From a virus: DNA of 64,000 nucleotides. How positions within the stretch are numbered: position 1 is the stretch's first letter; each line of letters starts with the position of its first letter. The stretch covers positions 1 to 64,000 of the IMG/VR virus record IMGVR_UViG_3300009703_004110; one strand, written 5' to 3'. Shown piece after piece: positions 22,541 to 32,500 of this stretch. The notes beneath the pieces were generated by a model, which did no database searches, was not told where the DNA came from, and was given only the letters and a program-made list of their open reading frames with translations. A program made the translations under genes and the position numbers.

Positions 22541-23233
22541 TTATGCTAGTATGAATCCAGGAACTGCATAAGGCGTCAGCTGTTCCGTCAGAATGTCCAC
22601 CCTATTGAGATGTCTGTAACCTGCGACCGCTAGAACATTGGCACCAGCGGCGGCAGTATCACCCTCCTGCTTTGAAAAAAAAAGATCATTGGTTCCGACC
22701 ACATCTGAGCCAGGATCGCTGGAGCAAACCCAGATAGCATCTCCGTTATCAGTGCCTCTTGTGGCTACTACACTAGCTCCAGACGCACCTTGAGCTGCCA
22801 ACATATCATATGGCCTAGTCCAAGCTCCTGACTTAACCTGATAAACTCCATTATCTTTACTGTCGGTTTGCGCAGTTAAAAGAACTCTAAATCCGGCAGT
22901 TGCTGTAGTTCCATCTATCGAAGTAGAGGTTCCAGACAAAGTTGCAATATTAACAGTTGCAACCAAATCTACTTTGTTTCGCCCACCTTGATCTAAAAAT
23001 TCTAGAAAAAAGGCTAGAGACTCTGCTTTTGTTACAGCACCATTACCTCTTCCAATTAGCAAAGAATTATCATCGATCAGACCATGCAGCGATAGTGAAC
23101 CTCTAATTTCTGCCATAGTGGCATAATCTGTTAAGGTAACAGTAGCACTAGCTGCTATCGGTATACCTAGATCTTCAATGTCGACCTGGCTTGCAAGCTG
23201 GTTAATTACCTGTAATGTATTTGGTAGAGCCAT
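22541..23233 (-). CDS. Tail-fibre protein with phage fibre domain
   Basis: The ATG at 23233 overlaps the TAA of the upstream fibre gene (TAATG) with GGAGGAG in front. Residues about 80-195 match a domain I know from many phage tail fibres: VNIATLSGTSTSIDG, FRVLLTAQTDSKDNGVYQV, GAWTRPYDM, then a GDAIWVCSSDPG and NDLFF ending. It probably forms part of a distal or hinge segment of an adhesion fibre. The C-terminal 35 residues are distinct. Confidence 0.75.
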   Translation of the reverse strand: MALPNTLQVINQLASQVDIEDLGIPIAASATVTLTDYATMAEIRGSLSLHGLIDDNSLLIGRGNGAVTKAESLAFFLEFLDQGGRNKVDLVATVNIATLSGTSTSIDGTTATAGFRVLLTAQTDSKDNGVYQVKSGAWTRPYDMLAAQGASGASVVATRGTDNGDAIWVCSSDPGSDVVGTNDLFFSKQEGDTAAAGANVLAVAGYRHLNRVDILTEQLTPYAVPGFILA

Positions 23234-24477
23234 TATCTCCTCCACTTATAGTATATCTTACCCATAGTACCTGTTGTGGAATCATCAGTCGAAGCACTGT
23301 TTATCCCTACTGATAGAATATCATTAGCATTAAAGTCACTATTGGTGGCAAAAACAGTACTTGTTGCGGCAGTGGTCAGCGTAGTTTCAACTAGTACAGT
23401 TCCGCCTTTGAAAACAGTATATCTAATACTGCTAGGAAGAGACGCTGGTGCATCTCTAGTTAATGTAATATGAACAACAGTACCGTCACGTATAGCTACT
23501 TCGCCTATAGTTGAGGACATAGCCTTGCCATCTATTCCTCTAAAGAATCCGCCTTTAGCAACTGTATTATTTCTTCCAAATGGGATGGAATATGTGGCTA
23601 CAGATAGCCACTTACTTTTTGCATTATCATAATACATCTCTTCCATAATAGTGGTGTCAAAGTAAGTATCACCATTTGATGCGGCAGGATATGGAGAAGT
23701 AGGTGCTGCAGTTTGCCCACCATAATTTCTTCGTCCTGTCATGGCAAAAGTTCCGCCATTTAGGAAGAAGGATTTGTCATTTGTTGCTAAGTTGGCAGTT
23801 ATACTGTCACTAAATGTAGATGTACCTGTAACACTGATAGTAGAGTCAAAGGTAGCAGCCGCTGTAGAAGTGAAAGATGTACCAACTGTGGCTCCACCAT
23901 TAAACGTTGCAAGGCCACCCACTGTTAATGCTCCACTGGCAGTGATATCAACGAATGTAACGGCGCCAAGGATGCTTAATGCTCCAGTAATGGTTGTGGT
24001 AGATAAGGTGGAAGCCCCACGTACAATTAGGTCCGACTTTAAAGTGGTCGTACTATCTACTTCAAGCTCCTCTTCTATTCTTAAGTTTTTAACTATAGAT
24101 GGATTACCTTGAGCAACAATACCTCCCTGTACAATAATATTGTCAGGAAAGGTTGTCTTACCGTTGTTATCAACTATAATATTTGTTCCGGTAACTAGCT
24201 TTCCAGATGTATCTGTTGCTTTAATTAAACCATTAGCCATTGGAGATGTTATTTTTTGGACATCTTCTTCGACTGCGTTTAATAAGCTATCTAGCTCATC
24301 AAGCCTATCTTTAACGCTGCCAAATTCTCCACGAGGTGTGGTCCCAAGCTCACTTTCTATATTAACAATGGCTGAACGCATGGCATTTATATTGCCCGCG
24401 TCGATAGTAGTGACGCCATCGACAATCAATGGCAACTGAGAATATCCATCTATTGCATTGGGATAAAGACTATCCAT
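23233..24477 (-). CDS. Long tail-fibre-like protein (414 aa)
   Basis: Residues 1-65 (YPNAIDGYSQLPLIVDG, then AMRSAIVNIESELG) match the base domain of the 213-aa protein at 19851-20492. A short coiled coil follows. Residues about 100-230 are a repetitive Thr/Gly/Ala stretch (ASGALTVGGLATFNGGAT and similar, period about 18), typical of a beta-helical fibre shaft. The C-terminal 120 residues form a separate globular part with FYDT-like beta motifs. It is likely a trimeric fibre attached to the virion by the shared N-terminus. Confidence 0.75.
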   Translation of the reverse strand: MDSLYPNAIDGYSQLPLIVDGVTTIDAGNINAMRSAIVNIESELGTTPRGEFGSVKDRLDELDSLLNAVEEDVQKITSPMANGLIKATDTSGKLVTGTNIIVDNNGKTTFPDNIIVQGGIVAQGNPSIVKNLRIEEELEVDSTTTLKSDLIVRGASTLSTTTITGALSILGAVTFVDITASGALTVGGLATFNGGATVGTSFTSTAAATFDSTISVTGTSTFSDSITANLATNDKSFFLNGGTFAMTGRRNYGGQTAAPTSPYPAASNGDTYFDTTIMEEMYYDNAKSKWLSVATYSIPFGRNNTVAKGGFFRGIDGKAMSSTIGEVAIRDGTVVHITLTRDAPASLPSSIRYTVFKGGTVLVETTLTTAATSTVFATNSDFNANDILSVGINSASTDDSTTGTMGKIYYKWRR

Positions 24478-24487
24478 GTTCTCCTTC

Positions 24488-24622
24488 CTACTTTCGTTTC
24501 TTCAACCTTATTATACTCTTTGTCTGAATTTTAGGCTTACGGCCGCCAGCAACGCGCCTTCTCTTCTTGCCTGACTTGGAGTATTTTGCATTCTTCTTTT
24601 TTTTATTGCATCCGCAACCCAT
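24488..24622 (-). CDS. Small 44-aa highly basic Cys-containing protein
   Basis: The frame is MGCGCNKKKKNAKYSKS followed by a run of Lys and Arg (KKRRRVAGGRKPK) and the basic end LKKRK. About half the residues are Lys or Arg, and two Cys sit in GCGC at the start. It is too short to classify. It could bind DNA or RNA or be an internal head peptide. It is 11 nt upstream of the fibre gene and divergent from the membrane protease gene at 24701, which supports it being a real gene rather than spacer. Confidence 0.55.
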   Translation of the reverse strand: MGCGCNKKKKNAKYSKSGKKRRRVAGGRKPKIQTKSIIRLKKRK

Positions 24623-24700
24623 AAGACATCCCTTCTTTTCAAATTTAACAGGAATATTAGCAGCTTAATTTCTTTCTGTATTAATAATATAACATATAAA

Positions 24701-25564
24701 ATGTGGGAATACGTTTGTTCTCACTTAATGACCAAGGAGATTAATTTGAAAAGAAAGCTATTTAAGTTTACTGTTTACTTATACGCTTTTGTTCTCGCCA
24801 TTTTAGTCGCTATCAATATTCCGCTTTCATTCACTGAAGAACCTGTTCACGTCGATATTCCTGTTACTATGGAAGGAACTTATTTAGAATTATCTAATAA
24901 GGACGCAGATAATTACTTGAAACCCGTTGTTCTGCTACAATTAACCGTTGATAACGGCTCAGGACCACGACTTTACGGATCTGCAACAGGATTCTCTGTT
25001 TCTGGTTCAAAAAAAGATAACGAAAGCTACTTATTAACAAACGACCATTTTTGTTCTGATGCTTTGACGATTGGCATTAGTCCATTTAAAACAGCCTCTA
25101 TTATATATAACCAAGGAGACGAAAGATCTCCGATTCTTTACAATCCATCTGGTGTTGCATATATTGTTTATACAGATCCTTCTCAAGACTTATGTCTTTT
25201 AAAGATTAATGAATATATAAAGCCTGTTATATTTGATAAAAAACAGGTTGAGCCAGTTACACCGGTTAAAATTGTAGGAGCCCCACAGGGTATTTTTCCT
25301 GTTATTTTTGATACCTATATTTCTAGCACAATTTTAAGGACCGAACTACCGTTCGAAAATCTTGTTGGAAATGGAAGAGATTTCCTATTTATTTCAGGAA
25401 GAGTGGTACCAGGAGGTTCTGGCAGTCCGATCTTCAATGAAGAAGGCAGGGTTGTAGGAATCATTTTCGCATCTCCAATGGCGGCGTATGGTGGCATTGG
25501 AATACAAGCAAAAGATATTACTGATTGGCTTGATGAACTAGATTATAATTACAAAGAACGTTAA
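24701..25564 (+). CDS. Membrane-anchored trypsin-like serine protease
   Basis: The frame opens at ATG 24701. An ATG at 24728 and a TTG at 24746 (with AAGGAG upstream) are alternatives. A hydrophobic segment (YLYAFVLAILVAINIPL) near residue 30 is a signal anchor. The catalytic triad of the trypsin-like/HtrA fold is readable: His in LLTNDHFC, Asp in SQDLCLLKI, Ser in PGGSGSPIF. It would sit in the periplasm facing outward from the inner membrane. There is no PDZ domain, so it is unlike full HtrA. It is divergent from the fibre genes and convergent with 25561-25866. Confidence 0.78.
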   Translation: MWEYVCSHLMTKEINLKRKLFKFTVYLYAFVLAILVAINIPLSFTEEPVHVDIPVTMEGTYLELSNKDADNYLKPVVLLQLTVDNGSGPRLYGSATGFSVSGSKKDNESYLLTNDHFCSDALTIGISPFKTASIIYNQGDERSPILYNPSGVAYIVYTDPSQDLCLLKINEYIKPVIFDKKQVEPVTPVKIVGAPQGIFPVIFDTYISSTILRTELPFENLVGNGRDFLFISGRVVPGGSGSPIFNEEGRVVGIIFASPMAAYGGIGIQAKDITDWLDELDYNYKER

Positions 25565-25866
25565 TCATTCGTATCTTCTAATCTAGATTTTATAGTCCTT
25601 TTAACGCCTTTGCGTTTATCTATTCTTCGTAGATTCGCAATAGCGTTTTTTGTATATAGCTTATAAAATGCTAAATCTAGTTGCCTTCCATTTAGTAAAG
25701 AGTCCATGAGATTACTTGCAAATTCTACCGAGCGCATTGCTTCTACTGTATATTCATCAAGTCTTTCTCCGGCATCTTTCTTTTTTTGTACATCCTGCAT
25801 TATATCAAAAGCAGACGTCTCCACAATAATTTGATCAGGTATTGACTTATCAATCTTCTTCGACAT
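25561..25866 (-). CDS. Hypothetical 101-aa helical protein
   Basis: This is a largely helical, Lys-rich protein (QDVQKKKDAGERLDEYTVEA; KNAIANLRRIDKRKGVKR). No family is recognised. It overlaps the convergent protease gene by 4 nt and the upstream gene by 17 nt. Confidence 0.55.
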   Translation of the reverse strand: MSKKIDKSIPDQIIVETSAFDIMQDVQKKKDAGERLDEYTVEAMRSVEFASNLMDSLLNGRQLDLAFYKLYTKNAIANLRRIDKRKGVKRTIKSRLEDTND

Positions 25867-26044
25867 TATTTAACCTCGTTCGTAAAGAAATTAATTGCGT
25901 TATTATGGTATCTAGATGTTCTTTCTTCAAAGTTACAGATATTAAATAACTTTCTTTACCTTGCTTTGTTTTAATACCCATTCGGATGGCATTGCCATCT
26001 TTTTCGATAATCATATAACTATCTGAATTAAGTGTTATTTTCAT
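25850..26044 (-). CDS. Hypothetical 64-aa protein
   Basis: The start at ATG 26044 overlaps the lysozyme stop (ATGA). This is a small beta-rich protein (KITLNSDSYMIIEKDGNAIR, MGIKTKQGKESYLISVTLKK) with a terminal helix. No domain is recognised. Confidence 0.55.
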   Translation of the reverse strand: MKITLNSDSYMIIEKDGNAIRMGIKTKQGKESYLISVTLKKEHLDTIITQLISLRTRLNNVEED

Positions 26045-26712
26045 CCGGTCCCGCCCTTCCACATTGCCGCCTCTGCGGCTCTCCTTTTTTGGTGACCAGG
26101 AGAAGAAACAAATGCCACTGGTATTAGATTTCCAGCACCAGTTAAATCGCCTGAATTAATTAACTTCAGAAGTTTTGACCTGGAGATTGTTCCAACTCCA
26201 GTGTTGTATATTATACTAACTAATGCATTAACTTGATTGGTATTTAATGGCGTTGTCACATTTCTCTTAATAAAGCCGAGAACTTTATCCATGTCTTTAG
26301 TCAGATACTGATCGGCCTGTGATTTGGTAATTCTCATTGGACTAGTTTGCCCAACTTTACCGTGCCTATGACCATATCCAATTGCCCACCAACCACCATC
26401 ATCATATGATTCCAATCGAAGGCCTTCAAATTTCTTAATCATATTAGCGCCCTCCTGATCATAAGCGGCTTCCGCATTAGGATCTGGAACTTCTATTATT
26501 TGGCCGATCTGTAATTTAGTCCAATCAAGATCAGGGTTTGCATTCTCAATCATTCTTTGATAAACTGGATTACCACCAGAGATACTCCAGGCCGTATCTC
26601 CCGATTTGATTGTATATGTTTTTGCTGTTTTCAAAAAAGAAAAGAGAAGACGGGCCTCTTTATGAAGCCCCTCTTCTCTTAAATATTGGTATAAACCTTC
26701 TAGCTTTTTCAT
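26041..26712 (-). CDS. Lysozyme (GH24) with LysM and N-terminal packaging-like module
   Basis: Residues 1-31 carry the shared module (LEGLYQYLREEGLHKEARLL). A LysM domain follows (about 33-77: YTIKSGDTAWSISGGN, LQIGQIIEV). A T4/P22-type GH24 domain lies from about 88 on (KKFEGLRLESYDD; WWAIGYGH). The catalytic Glu and Asp are present, but the Thr of the family triad (WTIGYGH) is Ala. It would cleave the peptidoglycan glycan strand. The LysM targets the wall. The module suggests it is packaged in or attached to the virion rather than a plain late endolysin. No holin is adjacent. Confidence 0.85.
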   Translation of the reverse strand: MKKLEGLYQYLREEGLHKEARLLFSFLKTAKTYTIKSGDTAWSISGGNPVYQRMIENANPDLDWTKLQIGQIIEVPDPNAEAAYDQEGANMIKKFEGLRLESYDDGGWWAIGYGHRHGKVGQTSPMRITKSQADQYLTKDMDKVLGFIKRNVTTPLNTNQVNALVSIIYNTGVGTISRSKLLKLINSGDLTGAGNLIPVAFVSSPGHQKRRAAEAAMWKGGTG

Positions 26713-26746
26713 TCAGCCCTCACATATAGAGGGTGTAAATTAGTAT

Positions 26747-29125
26747 TTACATCACTTTTGCAGCAAAAGTTGCTAACTTACTCCTTTCTCCCCTAACTAG
26801 GGTTATATGCCCAGAGCCTTCAAATTCTTTAAATTTGTCAACTACGACGCCCAAGCCAGATGTTTTTATGTTTAATTTATCAGAATCTATCTGGTCCAAA
26901 TCTCCAAGTAATACAATCTTTGAGTTATTGCCCATTCTTGTAATTAAAGCTTTGGCTTCTTTCATATTGATATTCTGAGATTCATCAATAATAAAATAAG
27001 TATTAGGAAGCGTTCGTCCCCTAATATAAGATAATGCTTCGATTTCAATCTGACCTTTCTCGAACATCAGATTGATATAACCACCGCCATGTTTTCCTAA
27101 TAGAACTTTAATATTGTCCATCACAGGCTGTAACCAAGGCAACATCTTTTCTTCTTTGGTTCCAGGCAAAAAGCCGATCTCCTTAGAAGTACTTTCTGCG
27201 GGACGAGATATGATTATCTTTTCATAAGTACCAGCTTGAAGCTCCTGCAAACCTGCAGCAATAGCAAGCAAAGTATTATGTGTTACAATATAATCATCTG
27301 TAATATACAGATGATCTTTGCTGTCGATCATGATGCATTGAGTCTCTTTCTTTGAAAGCTTATCGATTTTATCAATATATTTTCTAAGATTAACAGAACT
27401 CGTTGGACGCCACCTATTAGCCTTTCTTGATAATAAAAATGGACAAAATTCTTTAGAAAGTGAAATGGTTACTCTAAAAGACTCTTTACCTATTTTGGTT
27501 CTTCCTTTGTATTTATAAGTAGTAAATCTACTATTTACAGTTGCTTTGCCACCTAACGAACGAACAATTTCTGCCAAGTCATTTGCAAGCTTGGCAGATG
27601 TACTAGTAAATGTTGATTTTAAACCAGATTTGGTCACTGTGCCGTCTGTATCCATCAAGCCTCTGATTATAGACAATCTATCTCCTACGGATGATAGCTT
27701 ATAATCCTTTGGAATAAACTTATCTTCAGAACCTAAGCCCTGTAATTTAAGCTCAGATAAAAACTCTTTTAGTGGATTTGCAAAATTATTTCTTTTGTTT
27801 CCATCTTTAGTAATCCTATAATCATATTTCGAACCATTTATTTTTGAAATCTTACACCCAATTGACGGTAAGTAATCTGCAAAAAAATCTAAAATTTCAT
27901 TATCTGCCGATGATAAACATGGTGAACCAGATTTTATATATCCGTCTCCAAGTAAACATCCTAATATATATGGATCAATTTTTAACTCTTTAAAATCAAA
28001 CTCTATAGGAGATACAATTGGAATTGAGTGATTTCTTTTTCCATTTTTATTTCTCAAGGATTTTGAAATCTCTTCTAAAGATTTAACTTCACCTTTTCTA
28101 TTATAATCACGATCTCTCTGAGTTCTTGTTAGCCATAAATGTTCTATACATGACTCTGCAGATGTACCATCAGAAAATGTTATCTTATAGACATCCTTTT
28201 TTCCCTGCGGAAATACCCCAATAACATTAGCCATAGATCCGTCCGGTGTTAATACTTTACTTCCAAGCTTAATATCGCCCATTTTAACCCAACCATCTGG
28301 TGTTAAAATTCTCGAATAAAGAGGCTGCGCTTTTCCGCACCCCGCCATGCCAGTTAAGGTCACCATTGAAATACCGGGATCTAATAGCAATTCTAAAGCA
28401 AGAGTTTGCTCTTTATTTCTCGGTCTAATACCCTGAACTTTAAACTTTTTAGTAGAGCCGGCATAATGTAGCTTTCTCCAAATGCCATCTGTCCAGACCC
28501 TTGCTAGAGCGCTTTGCTGCCCTGACTTTAAAATTAAGAATTCATTTGAATAGTAGACGTCATCTAGATCAAATTCTTTCGGATCTATTTCTCCTTCTGC
28601 ATAAAAAGTATCTATAATTGACTCTTCAACCGCTAAGGTATGGACTCCGGTGAACTCACCTTCTTCTCTTTGCGCGATTAAATCTGATATACAGCAACAA
28701 TCAATCTTAAGCGCATCACACTTAACTCGTAAAGCAATATCCTCACTGACCAAGGTTACATTATCAAATACAGCCTTTGACTGCTTGGCTACTGCAATAA
28801 TTCTATTATCGACTATATCCTTCATATTTGGCGGAAGGACTGATAAATCTGATGTTGATATAACAAAGATTCTTGAATTATTTTGGGTAATGACACCCTT
28901 AAAAATACTTCCAGTCTTTCTTAGCGCATCAAGCCTTCTATTTACCTGCCTCGCTGAGGCGCCAGTGACATCTCTATATGTTTTAAGTTTGTCAAGCTCC
29001 TCCAAGACTTCTAGTGGAATATAGATGTCGTGGTCTTGTATGACATCTGTTAGTTCTGGAAACGCTATAAGTGATGAGGTATCAACTACTAAAATAGCCC
29101 TTCCTAATGCTGAGCTTTTACTCAT
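26747..29125 (-). CDS. phoH: PhoH-like ATPase with N-terminal PIN domain, split by an intein
   Basis: The N-terminal 150 residues form a PIN-type RNase domain (ILVVDTSSLIAFPEL, conserved acidic residues). The C-terminal part is a PhoH ATPase with Walker A GMAGCGK^T and FIIDESQNI as Walker B. The intein (residues 266-617) is inserted between the Lys and Thr of the P-loop, so the host protein is about 440 aa, the size of PIN-PhoH (YlaK-type) proteins. Proposed role: RNA helicase/nuclease. PhoH is common in phages but its function there is unclear. An intein in the P-loop means ATPase activity depends on splicing. Confidence 0.9.
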   Translation of the reverse strand: MSKSSALGRAILVVDTSSLIAFPELTDVIQDHDIYIPLEVLEELDKLKTYRDVTGASARQVNRRLDALRKTGSIFKGVITQNNSRIFVISTSDLSVLPPNMKDIVDNRIIAVAKQSKAVFDNVTLVSEDIALRVKCDALKIDCCCISDLIAQREEGEFTGVHTLAVEESIIDTFYAEGEIDPKEFDLDDVYYSNEFLILKSGQQSALARVWTDGIWRKLHYAGSTKKFKVQGIRPRNKEQTLALELLLDPGISMVTLTGMAGCGKAQPLYSRILTPDGWVKMGDIKLGSKVLTPDGSMANVIGVFPQGKKDVYKITFSDGTSAESCIEHLWLTRTQRDRDYNRKGEVKSLEEISKSLRNKNGKRNHSIPIVSPIEFDFKELKIDPYILGCLLGDGYIKSGSPCLSSADNEILDFFADYLPSIGCKISKINGSKYDYRITKDGNKRNNFANPLKEFLSELKLQGLGSEDKFIPKDYKLSSVGDRLSIIRGLMDTDGTVTKSGLKSTFTSTSAKLANDLAEIVRSLGGKATVNSRFTTYKYKGRTKIGKESFRVTISLSKEFCPFLLSRKANRWRPTSSVNLRKYIDKIDKLSKKETQCIMIDSKDHLYITDDYIVTHNTLLAIAAGLQELQAGTYEKIIISRPAESTSKEIGFLPGTKEEKMLPWLQPVMDNIKVLLGKHGGGYINLMFEKGQIEIEALSYIRGRTLPNTYFIIDESQNINMKEAKALITRMGNNSKIVLLGDLDQIDSDKLNIKTSGLGVVVDKFKEFEGSGHITLVRGERSKLATFAAKVM
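27275..28330 (-). mobile_element. Intein in PhoH (class 3-like, LAGLIDADG)
   Basis: The intein spans residues 266-617 (352 aa). It starts with Ala (AQPLYSRILTPDGWV) and ends VTHN before Thr. It lacks the usual Cys/Ser at position 1 but has Trp in EHLWL (block B), Cys in TQCIMID (block F) and Thr before the terminal His-Asn (block G), the WCT set of class 3 inteins. Two dodecapeptide-type motifs, LGCLLGDGYI and IRGLMDTDG, mark a LAGLIDADG homing endonuclease. The insertion site is the P-loop GCGK^T. Confidence 0.85.
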
Positions 29126-29165
29126 GAATGTTATCTCCTAAGGATAGTTTGAATACTTTAACTGG

Positions 29166-29510
29166 TTACTCCATATCAATTTCTTCTTCTATGAAGGTCC
29201 ATGCCTCTATTACTATTTCATAGTATTTTTCGCCTGTTTCTTCCTCTGTTTTTAAAATAAAATCCGGGCCGGCCCATTCGCCTACAGTCTCTTCTTCAAG
29301 ATCTATCCGAAGTGCACTAACGCCCGGATATGTAATGATTTCTATTTTGTACTGCTCTATTAAAAGCTCCACTTGCTCTGGCTGCTCTAGACTAGCTAGC
29401 TCACCCATATCTACGCCAAGAGCTGTCAGAAGGTCATTAAGCCACTCGTGCTTGACCTCCTCAACATCTTGCAGATAACCTGTTCGATTGGCGAGCAGTC
29501 TAATCTCCAT
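29166..29510 (-). CDS. Hypothetical 114-aa very acidic protein
   Basis: This protein is strongly acidic (many Glu, ending IEEEIDME), with N-terminal helices and a beta strand pair. No family is recognised. It lies between RNR and PhoH with its start adjoining the RNR stop (1 nt). An acidic nucleic-acid mimic is one thought, without evidence. Confidence 0.6.
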   Translation of the reverse strand: MEIRLLANRTGYLQDVEEVKHEWLNDLLTALGVDMGELASLEQPEQVELLIEQYKIEIITYPGVSALRIDLEEETVGEWAGPDFILKTEEETGEKYYEIVIEAWTFIEEEIDME

Positions 29511-32500
29511 TTAAAACTCTATAGTGCATGTGGCCCCATCACAAAACTTGTCCTCTTTCTCGTGGACGCTAAAGCTTAAATCAATATCTTTTAGATTGCT
29601 AGATAGTTTCAAGTATTCTTCTCTAGAAATAGTCTCGTAAGGTGCCAATTTATATCCGTGGTCATTCAATGGTAGGAAACTTATGGACTTTAGTCTGGTC
29701 TCATACATAGAAAGTGCTGTAGAAATTTGCTTAGCCTCAGTCTCGTTGAATGTAATTGTGGCAGAAACTTGATTATCAGCCCAGTATCTTTGCATCTGAG
29801 CTACTAACTCTAATTGCTCCCACATACTAGCATCATACTTAGACTTAACAAAATTCTCTATGTAAATAGGAAAGTCAACGACCATAGAGTCTGGTTGATA
29901 AGGGCATGGGTTTACCTGATGTCCTGCCTCAATACATGCCGGAATAATAGGAGAGTCTTTCTGAATTCTAATTCTTCTAATATAGTATTCGCTATGATCA
30001 AAATGAACACCAGGAGAAACACCTGGCAAGAGAGAGACTGTACCACTCGGCTTAACAGATGTCATTTTAATAGAGCGAGGTACGCAAAGCCAGTCGCTAT
30101 ATTTCTTGTCCAATCCTCTAATTCTATCGTATCCACTATCACACCATTCCATATGAGCACGGTACCCAACTTTTGCAATATTATTTTGGATACCAGACTG
30201 AGAGCAACCAATTCTTCTATTACGCATCATTACCGCATTAGTACGTGGGTCGTGCGTTGGAAGTAGTGTGACCGTTTTGGCATATAAATATGCGTACTTA
30301 AGGGTCGCCAGATAATCCTCAAGGCTTTCGTGATTAACAGGGAAGGTCTCGACTAGACAGCATAACTCAAAGCTCTCTAGCGTTTGCTCAGAACAGTTGT
30401 GAACAATAATTCCATTTGCCCCAAATCTATGTACTTCATCAATAGTACAATCATATACCTTTTCAATACCAATATAAGTAACCGACTCTACTTCTGCAAC
30501 AAATCTTTCTCTATTTAGAGTTCGTCTATAATCATTCATTCTAAGTCGTAATTTATCATTTCTTTCCATTTCATCAAAATTAATCTGTAATAAAAAGTGT
30601 GATAAATTATCATTACTAATTACTAATTCATGCATAGCATTACATTCATATAGTTTATATCCACTTTTTCCATCTGGTAGCAACCGCTTTCCAGCTTCGC
30701 GCCTATTTCTATAAACTGTTGAATTAACTCCAAAATTAAGTAACATTTTTTGAATAATTAATAAATGCTGCTCGTTTGCTAATCCTATTCTAACCGAAAG
30801 TCCCTTGGTTTGAGTGCCCTGAACTGAGCCATCTGCATCAAAAAAGCCACGTAAAAACCCTGCTTGAAATTTAGATGATGTACATAATAAGGTGCTTTCA
30901 TTTATTATATTTTTTTCATGATCAATTCCATAATCTATTGCTTTTTCCCAAAGTTGCCGACTTTTAATTGAGACCATATCTTTTGAATCTATATTACACC
31001 CATTTCTATTAGAGTGATACCTAGGATCTCCCCCCAAGGTCTTTGTTCTTTCTATAGCAAGATTAAGCATATCATTTTTTGTAGATCCCCAATATTGCAA
31101 AATTCCTGATTTTTGCTCTTTATGAAAATATCCATCTCCTAGCAAGCCACCCAATAACCATCCTTCATTAAATGAGCCATCGCCTTCCCAGCTAATAAGA
31201 TTATTTTCATTATATCTTGTGTCATTTAATATCAACTTATCACCAGCATCTAAATCACCAGCTTCTACCCATAATTCATATCGCTTTTTTCTTGTAATTT
31301 TTGGAGCAGTTAATATCTTGTGATCTTCGGTTACTTTAATAGAATGTCCTTCTTTTGTTTTAACCAAATATACTGGCTTTGTTCCTGTTTCAAAAACACC
31401 GGTTTTACAGTTATATTTTTTTCCATTGACTATAGCTATAAATGGTTTATCAAGCATTTCATCTGCTCTAACAGGTCCTTCTTCTGTAAAAATTAAGGTA
31501 TCTCCGGTAATACATGGGTTGGCACCCTCTGCTCTCCTATCTTTCCAGTTAGGTGGCTCCATCATACGACCGTAAGCTCTAGCGTTATGAAGCCACATAA
31601 ATCCAGGCTCGCCATTTACTTTGATCATATCAGCAAACTTAGAATAATCTATCCCAATTTCTGCAAAAATAGAATTATTAGAGGCCCAACGACGATCTTC
31701 TAAGGCTTCTTTGTTAAGTTTTAAAGATCTAAACTCTTTATCTTCGGGAGATCCGAACATAATTTCGGCAATTCTGCGCACATTACCTGCAACAACACAT
31801 TTGCCGACATAATTAAAGATGTCCACAATTTGTGTTGAATTAATCTCATAAGGTGTGAACTCTTGTATCTCAATAGAAAAAGATAAAGGCTCTGGGCGTT
31901 CTGTTTCTGACATAACTGTAGTAGGTGTAATTTTAGTATCGTTTGGTACCAAAACAGAGATTATATTCTCATGCAAATTTCTTAATGGGCCGGCACCAGA
32001 CGCAGTTCCACCGAATCCTCTAATTGGGGCTCCGTATGGTCTAATTTTAGAATAATTAAAAACTGGAATAGAGCCTCTTCCGACAAAGGCATCCAATAGA
32101 ACTCTAACAGATTCTACCCAGCCTTCTCTTGTGTCAGGGATTACCCATTCCGCCTGTGCCATTTTCGGTGTTTTAATAGTAACAAGGCCGGCACCTTTTA
32201 CATCTCCACCGACACCAACTCCAAGCATTGACATATCCATAAGAAACGTAAATGGTGAGGCAAAGTCTGATGAAATATCCTTAGTACTTGTGAAAGCGCA
32301 ATTATTTAAAGCAGCACTTCCCATTTTCCATATTTGAGGAACCCCCATCATCCAAAGTCCGCGTCCTGGTGGAAGAAATTTAAACTCCCACATTCTAGTA
32401 AACATTTCTTGAGCACTTCTTTGTGATTTATGAGCATTCCAAGGCAGCCTTAGTCTTTCACAGTGTGACCTCTGAATATTATAAACACCTTCAACAACTC

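Noticed and set aside
29814-30266. 150-aa plus-strand frame inside the RNR gene
   Set aside because: It is antisense to a strongly conserved RNR extein and is a reading-frame shadow.
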